Origin: Stomorhina lunata
Taxonomy: Eukaryota > Arthropoda > Insecta > Diptera > Rhiniidae
NCBI GenBank assembly: GCA_933228675.1
Contig: OW121744.1
Span: 99,486,026 to 99,550,025, forward strand
Direction: 5' to 3'
Length of the DNA: 64,000 nucleotides
The notes under the pieces were generated by a model, which searched no databases, was not told where the DNA came from, and saw nothing but the letters and a program-made list of their open reading frames with translations. Of the stretch, positions 30,893-43,245 are shown piece after piece. Both the position numbers and the translations under genes were made by a program. Within the stretch, counting starts at the first letter, position 1. Each line of letters starts with the position of its first letter.

Positions 30893-30949
30893 CGTTGATG
30901 CAGTTAAAAAGTGTTATCAACAATGTAACACTTTTCAACTGCATCAACG
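30893..30949. repeat. 24-bp stem inverted repeat
   Basis: Arms 30893-30916 and 30926-30949 are complementary over 24 bp with one mismatch and a 9-base loop (TCAACAATG). It sits exactly at the left edge of a degenerate non-LTR element. It could be a tiny MITE remnant or part of that element's 5' end. Confidence 0.7.
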
Positions 30950-33175
30950 TATCGGGTGATGATTCACACAAACCGGTTTGCAGTTGCGTACCAGTGCCAG
31001 CAATCATTAGGCACGCATGATACCGAATTTAACTGTCTATGGGTTAAGTTCAGAATAAGGGTCCATCTTTTGCACTTCGGGTTTCTTTACAGAAGCCCAA
31101 ACACAACGTTATCGGGCTTCGATGACCTTTGCGACGCAATATCGAAAATCCTCGAGAATTGCCCGAACAGTGAAATCGTAATTGCTGGTGAACTTAATGT
31201 TCACAATTCATCTTGGCTTCGTCATTCGAGCCACACGACTTCTGAAGGCCAATATGTTGAGCACCAACAAAACACCCTTGACCTTTTCCTGACTTCACAC
31301 CCTGACAAGTATGAAGTCAGGGTTCTTGTGCCTCTTGGACATTCCGATCACTGTTCCATTTCCGCATCTTTTTCGTTTTTCGCACTTTATAACGTTTCAC
31401 AAACAGCCACTATTTGTTCAATTTTCTTATACGAAAAAGGTAGTTGGGCAGAGCTTAACGAATTTCATAGGCACTTTAACTGGAAACTTTGTTTCCTCGA
31501 CAGTAAGTTCGAGCCACACGACTTTTGAAGGCCAATATGTTGAGCTATTCGCGGTGCATAATCATCTAGCGCAACAGGTGAATGAACCAACATATATTCC
31601 ATGTGTTGAAGGGCACCAACAAAACACCCTTGACCTTTTCCTGACTTCACACCCTGACAAGTTTGAAGTCAAGGTTCTTGCGCCTCTTGCACATTCCGAT
31701 CACTGTACCATTTTCGCATCTTTTTCGTTCTCCGCACTTCGTAACATTTCACAAACAGCCACGAAATGTTCAATTTTCTTATATGAAAAAGGTAGTTGGG
31801 CTGAGCTCAACGAATTTTATAGGCACTTTAACTGGAAACTTTGTTTCCTTGTTAGTAAAAATATTTCGATTAAACCTAAGTTCAAAACTTGGTTCAATCA
31901 GACGTGTAAACAGGCAGTCAGATCCCGAGAGGTTACTTTCAGAAACTGGCGTAATAACCAAAATAAAGTTACCGATTCGCAACGTAAACAGGCAAGACGT
32001 ACATGTGCCAAAGTATTAAGACGTCAAAAGGCTCTGTACGAGCAATGTCTTCGTACTGAAATTCAAACATTCACAGACCCGGCCGATAAAGCCAACCTTT
32101 AAGCTGAATTATTCGCAAGTAATTCTCGCTTGCCTGAAAGTACCTAACCTCTGCCGAGCTCGAAAGAGTATCTGTAAATATGCCAAAGATATTCTTTCAC
32201 TCCTGCGCTGTAAAACGGGTTTTAGCGGATCTCAACATAAATAAGTCTTCTGGGCCGGATGGTATTTCAGAGCTGGCCTTGAAGCAGTGCTGTTCGACTC
32301 TTGCGCGTCCATTAGCTAATCTCTTCAGCATCTTCTACCATGCCGGTAGAAGATGCAATTTGATCTGCACTTTTCAAAGTATGGTAAATCACCATTTGTT
32401 AAATATCTAGAATCTAACAACCTACTAAGCGATCGCCAGTATGGATTTCGTAGGGGACGCTCTACGGGAGACCTGTTAGCCTTCCTGTCGGAAAAATGGT
32501 GTCAATCAATACATCGTTTTGGCGAAAGTAAAGTTGTGGCTCTGGATATTTCCAAGGCTTTTGATAGAGTATGACACGGAGCACTTCTATCAAAACTTAC
32601 TGCTTTTGGTGCCGGTAATAACTTTTCTCAATTTATATCGAGCTTCTTCAGAGTCGTTATAGATTGGATCTCATAAAGGAGTTCAAGATTAATTCAGAGG
32701 TACCGCAAGGCTCTGTTCTTTCTCCTTCACTATTTCTTATCTTAATAAATTACCTTCTACGTCAAACTTCCAATCCTATCAACGCTTTTGAAGATGATAG
32801 TAACATTTGCCATTAAAACATAGACCAAGCCTTTTAGAGGAATCATTAAGCCGTGATTTAGAACCAGTTTTACAATTGGGTCGTGCGAATAGAGTTGATT
32901 TTAAGGCGCGGAAAACTCAATGCTGAATGCTTACGCATAAACGCACGGCAAATCTGTATTAATAGGCGGTGTAAATATAGAGGAATCAGATACACGTCTT
33001 TCTGTTATGTGGAATTTGCTTCCAACGGAATTTTCCCAGTATAGAAAAGTTCAAATCAAATGTCCACAAACACTACTCCACCTATCCCCCTCCCATAAAC
33101 TATTTTCCTAGTTCCAACATAATGCATTGCATAAGTGGGGTCATCCCCTGAGTGCTGGTCCCAATAAAAAAAAAT
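30950..33175 (+). mobile_element. Degenerate non-LTR retrotransposon (endonuclease and reverse transcriptase remnants)
   Basis: Successive broken frames on the plus strand. 30956-31528 reads like an apurinic endonuclease domain: FLYRSPN, VIAGELNVHNSSW (GDFN-like) and GHSDHCSISASF (SDH motif). 32180-32410 and 32353-32574 read like reverse transcriptase: NKSSGPDGIS, RQYGFRRGRSTGDLL and VALDISKAFDRV, the last broken by a stop where a Trp would be expected. Near 32700 comes VPQGSVLSPSLF, then a degenerate DD box. The right end has an A-rich tail near 33165-33175. It looks Jockey-like by eye. Frameshifts, a deletion and an internal duplication show it is dead. Confidence 0.85.
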
Positions 33176-33479
33176 CTGTGATTGATTTTGGGTATTTCTG
33201 TATGCCTCCTCTTTGCAGTATCTCCTATTCTTGGTTTCTCCTACAATAGTTTATATTTTCCAAAGATCGGTGTGATTGATTTTGGGTAGTTGCGGATGCT
33301 GAAGAATATTTATTCCCAAAGTCACTTTGAAGTCTTTTGGTCCCTTTAGCGGTTCTTTCAATGTGACATTTGTGAAAAAATTCCTTTTATTTAATTTCGG
33401 TTCTTATAACTCAGTACCCACGAATAAAGTAAGATTAAAGTAAGTCTGAAAAAAAAAAAAACAACACAGGTTCACTTAG

Positions 33480-34140
33480 ACTACGAAGTCCATTGTGATA
33501 CCACGGAAGCTAGTAAAATAACATATCACTAGCTTCATCTGCTTAACTTTCCCGAGTACTTTAAAAAGCTTTTAAGTCGGCAAATATCAATACCAGCCAG
33601 ATCGTCTAGGTCTCCTAAGAAAAGTGACCCTAAAATTAATCCCCTACTGTTCGCTAGAACAGGGCAAGTGTATAGAATATATTTTATCGATTCAGTCTCC
33701 TCCTCGTCTCCACAGCTTTTGCAAAGGTCATTAGTGGTAACCTTTAGCCTAGCTTCAATCTTCCAATCAAACAGTATCCCGTTATAACAGACACTAGCAA
33801 TGAGATATAGGGACTTGATAATGACAACAATCTGCGAGAGCGTTGCCTATCCAAACAGGGCCACATCTGTTTGGAGTGAATACAGCCATTAACAGATGTC
33901 CACCTTTCATTTGCTAAAATGTTAGATCTCTCTCGCATTAGAAGCTTGCAATCGGCCAGGGGCGTGCCCACGGACTCCAGTTCGGCTGGAATCGGTAAGG
34001 TAGTCCCTAGTCTTGCAAGCTCATCTTCTTTGCAATCCTCTTTAATATTCCTGTGGCCCCGCAGCCATATGAGGTTTATGCTGAACTGCTGGGCCATCTC
34101 GTAAAGAGATTTGCGGCAACCCAGGACTGATGTTGATTTC
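33480..34140 (-). mobile_element. Non-LTR retrotransposon remnant, RNase H and C-terminal zinc region
   Basis: On the minus strand a 117-codon frame (34097-33744) contains INLIWLRGHRNI and a following DELARLGT, the RNase H tail seen in I/R1-type retrotransposons. After a frameshift near 33760, another frame continues with DLCKSCGDEEETES, resembling the Cys-rich C-terminus of these proteins. It points opposite to the previous element, so it is a separate insertion. Confidence 0.75.
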
Positions 34141-34189
34141 AGGAAGGTCTACACAGCTTGACAGCTCTTCGATCAATGATTTTCAAATC

Positions 34190-34500
34190 CGAACTATATA
34201 GTAAATTTTTCGATTGTGGGTCTTTATATAGAAAAATCCCAATCGTAAGTCTTAAGATTGCAAATTTTTTAATTGTGGGTTCTAAGATAGAAAAATCCCA
34301 ATCGTGGGTCTTTATATAGTAAATTTTTCGATTGTGAGTCTTTATATAGAAAAATCCCAATCTTGGGTTTATATTGTAAATTTTTCGATTGTGAGTCTTT
34401 ATATAGAAAAATCCCAATCTTGGGTTTATATTGTAAATTTTTCAATTGTGGGTCTTTGTATAGAAAAATCCCAATTGTGGGTCTTTATATATTTTTTTTT
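34190..34500. repeat. Tandem repeat R10, left part
   Basis: Repeats of about 60 bp combining GATTGTGGGTCTTTATAT, AGAAAAATCCCAATC and TAAATTTTTCG. It resumes at about 36045, so the array was split by the element at 34500-36045. It holds a half-version (TATAGAAAAA) of the shared core. Confidence 0.8.
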
Positions 34501-36045
34501 TTCAAAATTTATTGGCCATAGCTATCGTAGTTTCTAATTTAATAGCTTTTAACTGGCCTTTGCTAGATTTTTTTTGGTTTCCGGGAGTGTTTTTTATATG
34601 AAAGCTATAGTCAAATATGGACCGATTCCTATAAAATTTGATATACTGACCAATAGTTGCATAAAACTTCTCTATTCTAAATTTAGTTGTCATAGCTATT
34701 ACAATTGTATTCAATTTATCAGCATTCATGTGTTTCCCGGGGCGGGGTTATATGGGAGCTCTAACTAAATGTAAACCGATTTCGCCCATTTTTAGTACAC
34801 AACTTCTGTTACATATTAAAAACACTTTTGTATAATATTGCCTCTCTAGATCTTGTAGTTAGGGATCTATCGCACTTTTATCTGACGGAGAGACGGATAT
34901 AAACCATCTTTTCTTTTTGTATTTTTGCGTTTTCGTAAGTTTTTTATATGGGAGATATGGTCAAATGGTGACCGATTGTGACAAAATTTTTTACACTGGC
35001 TGGTATTCACATAAGACTTCCTTTTATAAAATTTTGTTGCTGTACCCTTTTTTGTTAAGGCGCTATCGCGCTTTTATCTGACGGACATAAACCCCCTTGT
35101 ATTTTTGTGTTTCCGTAAGTTTTTTACATCGGAGCTATGGTCAAATGGTGACCGATTGTGACAAAATTTTTTACACTGGCTGGTATTCACATAACACTTC
35201 CTTTTATAAAATTTTGTTGCTGTACCCTTTTTTGTTAAGGCGCTATCGCGCTTTTATCTGACGGACATAAACCCCCTTGTATTTTTGTGTTTCCGTAAGT
35301 TTTTTACATCGGAGCTATGGTCAAATGGTGACCGATTGTGACAAAATTTTGTACTCACATGTATTCACATGAGACTTCCTTGTGCTAAATTTAGTGGCCA
35401 AAGCTATTACAGTTTAGCATTTATTGGTATTTAAGTGTATTTCAGGTGAAATTAAGGCTGCTTTCGTAAGTTTTTTGTATGGAAGCTATGGTTAAATGTG
35501 AACCGATTTCGATAAAATTTTATGTGCTGCCTTCTAAATACCAAATTTTGTCATCATAGCTGTTATAATTTGTCATTTATTAGCAAATAAGCGATTAGCC
35601 TAGACGAAGTTTTACGGGAGCTATGGTCAAATGTCATCCGATTTTGACCGATTTCAATACCAAAATTTTCCAAGAAATGAAGAATATTTGTGTCAAATTT
35701 CAGTAACCTATATCCTTTCGTTAAGGTTTTATCGTGCCAACAACAGACATACAGACAGACGGACAGCAGACGGACAGACAGACGGACATCGCTCAATCGT
35801 CTTATGTGGGGTTTATATAACTCAAGCGGCTGACGACTGAGTGAAATTTGCATGTGTTTTGTTACTGTAACAAAAACAAAATACATAAAAATTTCACTCA
35901 ATCGTCAGCCGCTTGAGTTATATAAACCTAACATTACAATTTCATAAGGATTTAGAATATACTTCAAATTTTGGTTTTTGAGCCAATATTAAGGAAATTA
36001 CAAACGGAATGAAAATCTCATTATACCCCCCATTCTTCTTTATAT
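34500..36045 (-). mobile_element. Truncated, inverted copy of element B
   Basis: Reverse-oriented relative of 11016-12776. It shares the GAGATTTTCATTCCG end near 36010-36030, a CAGACGGACAGCAGACGG run near 35755-35790, and repeated GGAGCTATGGTCAAATG blocks. It lacks the last ~570 bp of element B, including the stem-loop end. An internal segment of about 180 bp is tandemly repeated near 34920-35350. It carries an inserted MITE (35805-35940). Short frames inside have no coding meaning. Confidence 0.7.
35805..35940. mobile_element. Small MITE with about 40-bp inverted repeats
   Basis: Arms 35810-35849 and 35889-35928 are complementary over 40 bp with one mismatch, around a 39-bp centre containing TGTTACTGTAACA. 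The host element copy at 11016-12776 reads through the equivalent point (near 11125-11150) without this segment, which shows it is an insertion. The right end suggests the terminus begins TGTAATGTTAGG. Confidence 0.8.
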
Positions 36046-36740
36046 AGTAATTTTCGATTGCGGGTCTTTATATTGTTGTGTTTTTCCTTTAAAAACGCGA
36101 AAGGAATTTTTTTAGCAAACAACCAAAAACAAAATTAAAACACTTTATGTTGTTTTTAAAAAGTTATATTTTTATTAACTTTAGAGTTAATCACTTAAAA
36201 GCGCTTCAAAAAATTGCTTTACAAATATTCTTAGTCTCACTGTTCTCTTATACGCGTCTCAATTAAAACTGTTCCCACAATATTCGTTCATAGGCCTTAT
36301 AAAGTACATAAGTTGTACAAATAGATTCCCAGTTAGCATTTTTGAAAAATTTAATCCAATATGAGTCTTTTTTGACTTCACTGCACGATTAAAATTATCA
36401 TTTATGATAAAACTTATAAGTCAAAAATGATCTTTTTGTGTGAGATAATGGTACCCTTCATTCACCAACGGAAACATTCTAGAAAACTAGGGGAAGTATT
36501 ATAAAGAGTGGACTTCGCACAATGGGGCGGTTAACTTAAAAATTCGTGGCAATATAGAAAAATCTCAATCTTGGGTGTTTATATAGTAAATTTTTCGATT
36601 TTGGGTCTTTATACAAAAAAATTCCAATCTGAGGGTTTATATACAAAAAATTCTATCAAGGGGATTTATATGAAAAAAAAATATATCGTTGATCTTTGTA
36701 TAAAAAAAATTGTTGTGAGATTTATATAAAAAATGTTATA
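36045..36740. repeat. Tandem repeat R10, right part, with unique sequence between
   Basis: Copies of the R10 unit at about 36045-36085 and degenerate ones at about 36545-36740. The sequence between (36090-36540) is unique. It ends on the minus strand in a frame closing YKAYERILWEQF with its stop at 36263 and an AATAAA about 95 nt further on, which I list only as a weak lead. Confidence 0.5.
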
Positions 36741-37469
36741 AGATTAAGGCTATGTCCTAGCCTATATTCTGCAGATTTGAGGATAATTATAGCTTTTAGG
36801 ATAAAAATAAAGTAAAGTCACCGATTTTAGGATAAAAGTTATCGTTTAAAATCAAATATGGCATTTCGAATTAAATTAAATATTTGGAATAAACTTTGGT
36901 TTTTGTACAACAAAACCTTTGGGTATAAAAGTTTTATTTGGAATGAAAGTAACATAAATAATGTTACCTTTTTAAATTTCTGTAAAAAATTATTTATGTT
37001 TCGAGTTTTTATATTTTTAAATGCATTTCTGTTGAAAGCGTAACGAGATATTTATTTAACTTTTGAATTGTGGTATTTTCCAACTTTTAATTCATTTTTG
37101 TTAAAATGCTATTCACAAGAAGAAAAAATAAATGCCATAAACATAAATTTACAAAATAATTTTATTATACTTGAACTATCTTCTTTTTTTATATATAGAA
37201 AAATCATATAGTGTATGTTACTGAGTGAATAACGGGCAAACATCTCAACTGTTAGGGATCAAATTTTCGAAAGTTTGAGATTTGTATAGCGCCATTAATA
37301 CAAATTTAGAAATATACCTCCATAGTTGGTTCTTAACTTTGATGATACGCAAAATACGGAAGGAAATAGTAGTCATATATAAAAAGATATGTAGCTCAAC
37401 AAAGTTAAGAAGCAACTTTGAAGATAAATGTCTGTATTTAGCAGGGACTGTAACTGTTATAGCTTTTAT

Positions 37470-38040
37470 CGTAAAAGTCAGACTTTTATTTTTTCGAGCA
37501 GAAATAAATGTTATTTTTTGACTTTTATTTTTTCGATAAAAAATAACAGTTATTTTTTACTTTTATTTTTTCGAGCAAAAATAACAGTTATTTTTGACTT
37601 TTATTATTTCGAGCATAAATAAAAGTTATTTTTTGACTTTTATTTTTTCGAGCAGAAATAAAAGTTATTTTTTTTTCATTTATTTTTTCGAGCAGAAATA
37701 AAAGTTACTTTTGTTTAAATTCATGATAAATTTATTGAAAATTTTTGTCAAACAAAGATAATTTTTCAGTGAAAATAATTTGCATATGCTCAAAAATTAA
37801 TGCAGTTGAGTTTCGCAATCATAATTAGGGTTGAAAACACAAAAATAACTTTTATTTCTGCTCAAAAAAATAAAAGTAAAAAAATAACTTTTATATCTGC
37901 TCGAAAAAATAAAAGTCAAAAAATAATTTTTATTTTTGCTCGAAAAAATGAAAGTCAAAAAATAACTTTTATTTTTGCTCAAAAAAATAAAAATCAAAAA
38001 ATACAGTTATTTTTTCTAAAAAATAAAAATCAGATTTTTA
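37470..38040. repeat. Fold-back repeat with about 200-240-bp arms
   Basis: The left arm (about 37470-37710) is made of units containing TTTTTTCGAGCAGAAATAAA. The right arm (about 37840-38040) is made of complementary units containing TTTATTTCTGCTC and TTTTTGACTTTCATT-type sequence. The spacer is about 125 bp. Each arm is itself tandem (about 40-bp units), like known fold-back elements. No gene is seen between 36741 and 37469. Confidence 0.8.
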
Positions 38041-38229
38041 AAAATCATCGCATTTTATGAAAAGTACCTGGTAGACCGAGCCTTGCTCGGAGCTTTATGA
38101 TAAGCATTTTGAGGAAAATTTTAAAGTTTTTATATATTTTATATTATAAAGTGCTAAAATAAATTTAGAGGAAAGACATTGTAGAAATATTCAGTTAATT
38201 TTGAATTATTTGATTTATTTTGTCCGACC

Positions 38230-38850
38230 AACACATAGTTTGCATAGTTTACAGTTTAACTCATTTTGAATAATTTTGGAAATTATTCATATCAACAGAA
38301 ACCTCTGTCGACTCATGCGCAACAACTTTGCTAAAGATTATAGTCTGATCAAATGCACAGTTTACGATTTAATTCATTTTGAGTAGTTTTCTGTGGCGCC
38401 ACCTGTCGGACTTTGCTTATTCCAATTCATAAACCTTCTTCGGCTTATCCGTAACAACTTTGCTGAAGATTATAGCATGATTAAATGTACAGCATACGAT
38501 TAAATTGACTTTGAGTAAATTTCAGTAGCGCCACCTGTCGAAATTTCTTCATACCAACTAAGAAACCTTCGTCGGCTCATGTGCAACAACTTTGCTAATG
38601 ATTGTAGCATGATTAAATGTACAGATTACGATTAAATTGACTTTGAGTAAGTTTCTGTAGCGCCACCTGTCGGAAATTATTCATACCAACTAAAAAGCCT
38701 TCGTCGGCTCATGCGCTACAACTTTGCTAAAGATCATAGCATGATCAAATGTACAGTTTACGATTTAATTAATTTTTAGTAATTTTCAGTGGCGCCATCT
38801 GTCGGATCAACTTTAAAACCTTCGCCGGCTTATCCGCAATATCTTCGCTA
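38230..38850. repeat. 132-bp tandem repeat
   Basis: The conserved block GCGCCACCTGTCGG recurs with its unit starts at 38393, 38525, 38657 and 38789, exactly 132 bp apart, with a partial unit on the left. Other shared blocks are CAACTTTGCTAAAGAT and GTACAGTTTACGAT. About 4.5 copies, diverged by substitution but hardly by length. Confidence 0.9.
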
Positions 38851-38929
38851 AAGAGCATAACACAATCAAATTCACAGTTTACTATTCTATAAAGAACATA
38901 CATACAGACAAACATTCATTTGTTTAAAA

Positions 38930-39526
38930 TAATACTAATTTTTCCCCCTTTTTATTCCCTAATTTCTAAAAGTTCCATATGTATATTTGGTACCTTTTTG
39001 GTGCCAATTGAATTCGGTACATTTTTTTAAAACGCATTTAACATAATGTATAATGTTCCTATTCATATTACTTTGGAGATGTTAAGTTATCATTTTATCC
39101 CTTTTTTACCCATTTTGGCTCCAAAATCAAAAAAAGTACCAAATACGTGTTTCATGTTTTTTTTACATTTATTGATTGCAGTACCAAGTTTCTTTCTATA
39201 TTCTTTAGTTTAAAATATAAGAGTGGGTTAAAAAGGTGCCAAAAAAACTATTTTCACCCTTTTTTACCCCCTATCGGACATAGTTTCAAAAAAGTACCAA
39301 ACACCTATCCGCTTATTTTCAAAGCTGTTTAAAACGTAATTTTAATTTTGTTTCTATACCTATTACTTTAGGAGACATAGCGTTTTCGATTTTTTCCCCT
39401 TTTTACCCGTTTTTACCCTCTTAGAGGTCAAAGTTCCAAAAGTCCCTTCTTCTTCGACCTATACATCAAAAAAGATACCCACTGTCCAAATTTTATCAAA
39501 ATCGTTAGAGCCGTTTTCGAGATAGC

Positions 39527-39575
<49 letters not shown>

Positions 39576-39590
39576 TATTGCTCGTTTAAG
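38930..39590. repeat. Dispersed repeat F, copy 1, ending in (TA)n
   Basis: Diverged blocks built on CCCTTTTTACCC and AGTACCAAA, with a TA dinucleotide run near 39531-39570. The same family lies in reverse orientation at about 47460-48960. From 39591 to 40676 I see no gene and only a short direct repeat (AGTACGGAAACACAA near 40262 and 40470). Confidence 0.6.
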
Positions 39591-40676
39591 AATATAAGAT
39601 TTCATCCATGGTTTTATTCTCCGACATTTCCTTCCGGTTGCTTTTTTTAATCAAGAATTCAAAAATAACACATATTTTCGGACCCTGGTATTTAGTCAAC
39701 GTACATATAATCCTCTTCCAAGATTTATCTACAATAAACATCGAAGTTTGTAACCAATAAAAATAGATGGCGCATTTCGGTGTATAGGAAACTTATGATC
39801 CCCCGTCATAATATCTCTAAAGATTTTTAAACGTTTATCGAATTAAGCAACAATTTTGCAATATTTGCTTTTATAGAATTTTTACTTCCACTTTTGTGCC
39901 AACAATTAACCTATGTGAAACAGCTAAGGGGACCGGATCCCGTTAGTATATCTTTAACTATAAGGTATCTATGTTCATTTCAAGAAAGTTCCTATTAAAA
40001 AACCAAACAAAATATTTTAAATGTTTGAAGTGGAACTTTAAGACTGGAATACTTATTTATACAAATTAAAAAGTTCATTATTAAAGGAAAAATACGAGAA
40101 ATTATTAAAATATGAAAATTTTGTAAAAATTTGATATTTAGGAAACGTAACTCTTTAATTATTTAAAGCTAAAAATATTTATATATCTTTACATTCTGGT
40201 TAGGTTAGGACAAACAAAAGTAATTTACGATTTACTTTCTCAAAAACAAAACTTACCCAAAAGTACGGAAACACAAAACACCAAAATTTTATTCGGCAAA
40301 TGATTTAACGTGATTGAACTTAAGGTTTTTAAGTTCCGCAATATCAATAAATAATTTAATTAAGTGAAAGGTTGGGTTGACTTTCAGATGACCAAACTGA
40401 GTTGACTTGAATACGGCAATAGGGGTAAAATAATTCTTACAATTAAGTGAAGACTTAAACCAAAACAGAGTACGGAAACACAATTAAGTGATTTTTTTTA
40501 AGTTCGGACTGGTTTGGGTAGTATCGTTATCATAGGGGAACACAGCTTATGTTTGTCAAATGACGTGTTAGTTAATATGAATTTATGAAAACTTTATATA
40601 AGTTTGGGGGCACTAAAATCCCTTTCGTGTACTGCACCGAATACAGAAAGCTTAATTGAATGCTTTTTGTTATAGA

Positions 40677-40800
40677 CAGGAGTAGGCAGCTCATACCACC
40701 AGTAGCCGATGTATTCTATGTAATTTTCGTAAATACCACGATCATTAATTAAACTCATGAAAATGATTATTAAAATCATTCAGTTAGAAGTTGGATCTTA
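40677..40800 (+). repeat. Dispersed repeat H, copy 2
   Basis: Second copy of the 125-bp sequence at 19728-19855. Array R11 starts directly at its right end. Confidence 0.65.
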
Positions 40801-43130
40801 ATATTTTTGATAAAAAATTTTCTATGGAAAAATTTTTGATGAAAAATTTTCTATTGAAAAATATTTGATGAAGAATTTTCTATAAAAAAAATTTTTAATA
40901 GAAAATTTTTTGATAAAAAATTATCTGTAGAAAAATTTTTTATAAAATTATTTTCTATAGAAAAATTTTAGATAAAAAATTTTCTATAGAAAAATTTTTG
41001 GTAAAAAAAAATTTCTATAGAAAAATTGTTGATAAAAAAAATTTCTATAGAAAAATTTTTGATAAAAAAATTTTTGATAAAAACATTTTTGATAAAAAAA
41101 ATTTTTTAGAAAAAAATTTTCTATAGAAAAATTTTTGATAAAAAAATTTTCTATAGAAAAATTTTGATAAAAAAAATTTCTATAGAAAAATTTTTGATAA
41201 AAAATTTCTATAGACAAATATTTGATAAAAAGATAGAAAACGTTTTGATAGAAAAATTTTCTAATGAAAAATTTTTTGTAAAAGATTTTCTATAGACAAA
41301 TTTTTGATAAAAAAATTTTCTATAAAAAGTTTTCTATAGAAAAATTTTTGAAAAAAAATTTTCTGTAGAAAAATATTTGACGAAAAATTTTCTATAAAAA
41401 AATTTTTGATAGGAAAATTTTCTTTAGAAAAATTTTTAATCAAAAAATTTTCTGTAGAAAAATTTTTGATAAAAAAATTTTTTTATAGAAAATTTTTTGA
41501 TAAAAAAATTTTTCTATAGAAAAATTTTAGATAAAAAATTTTTTATAGAAAAACTTTTGATAAAAAATTTTCTATAGAAAAATTTTTGATAAAAAAAATT
41601 TCTATAGAAAAATTGTTAATAAAAGAATTTCTATAGAAAAATTTTTGATAAAAAAATTTTTTAGAAAAAAATTTTCTATAGAAAATTTTTTGATAAAAAA
41701 ATTCTATAGAAAAATATTTGATAAAAAGATAGAAAAGGTTTTGATAGAAAAATTTTTAAAAAAAAAATTTTTTGTAACAGATTTTCTATAGACAAATTTT
41801 TGATAAAAAAAAATTTCTGTAGAAAAATGCTTGATAAAAAAATTTTCTATAGAAAAATTTTTGATAAAAACTTTTTTATAGAAAAATTTTTGAAAAAAAA
41901 TTTTCTATAGAAAAATATTTGATGAAAAATTTTCTATAAAAAAATTTTTCATAGGAAAATTTTTCTGTAGAAAAATTTTTGATAAAAAAATTTTTCTATA
42001 GAAAAATTTTTCATAAAAAATTTTCTATCGAAAAATTTTTGTTGAAAAAGTTTTCTGTAGAAAAATTTTAAATAAAAAATTTTTTATAAAAAAATTTTTT
42101 TATGGAAAAATTTTTAATAAAAAAATTTTTCTATAGAAAAATTTTTCATAAAAAAATTTTCTATAGAGAACTTTTTGATAAAAAGATTTTTTATAGAAAA
42201 ATTTTTAATAAAAAAATTTTCTATAGAAAAATTTTTGATAAAAAAATGTTCTAAGAAAAATTTTCTATAGAAAAATATTTGATAAACAATTTTTCTATAA
42301 TAAAACTTTTTGCAAAAAAGATTTTCAATGGAACAAATTTTGATAAAAAGATATTCTATAGAAAAATATTTGATGAAAAATTTTCTACAGAAAAATTTTT
42401 AATAAAAAAATTTTCTTTAGAAAAATTTTGAATAAAAAAATTTTCTTTAGAAAAATTTTTGATATACAAATTTTCTTTAGAAAAATTTTTGATATACAAA
42501 TTTTCTATAGAAAAATTTTTGTTTAAATATTTTTTATAGAAAAATTTGTAATAAAAAAGTTTTCCATAAAAACATTTTTGATAAAAAAATTTTCTATAAA
42601 AAAATTTTTGAGAAAAATTTTTGATAAAAAAAAATTTCTATAGGAAAATTTTTGATAAAAAAATTTTTTATAAAAAAATTTTTGATAGAAAAAATTTTCT
42701 ATAGAAAAATTTTTGATATACAAATTTTCTGTAGAAAAATTTTTGGTAAAAATATTTTCTATAGAAAAATTTTTATTAAAAAAGTTTTCCATAGAAACAT
42801 TTTTGATAAAAAAATTTTCTATAGAAAAATTTTTGAAAAAAAAATTTTCTATAGAAAAAAATTTGATGAAAAATTTTCTATAAAAAAAAAAATTTTACAG
42901 AAAAATTTTTGATAAAAAAATTTTCTATAGAAAATTTATTGATAAAATAATTCTGTAAAAAAAAATTTCATCAACATTTTTTCTTTAGAAAATTTTTTAA
43001 AGAAAAATTTTTGACAAAAAAATTTTCTATAGAAAAATTTTTGATAAAAAATATTTTAATAAAAAAATTTTCTATAGAAAAATTTTTGATAAAAAAAATT
43101 TTCTAAAGAAAAAATTTTGATTTTATTTTT
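40801..43130. repeat. Minisatellite array R11 (about 30-bp unit, R2 family)
   Basis: Upstream of M3. Units of the CTATAG core with a TTTTTGATAAAAA linker, more degenerate in length and sequence than R2, so probably older. Roughly 75 copies. Low-complexity open frames inside it are not genes. Confidence 0.92.
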
Positions 43131-43245
43131 TTTACAGAATTTGGTTCTTAGTGAAGCCGTTTGGCAATATCCATGATATCAAAATATATGAGGTAAAATA
43201 GTCCCTTTCAGTTGCAATAAAGGAAAGTCCCAGTCAAATGTCTAT

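Noticed and set aside
31465..31982. Minus-strand frames across the retrotransposon
   Set aside because: They are shadows of the plus-strand endonuclease region.
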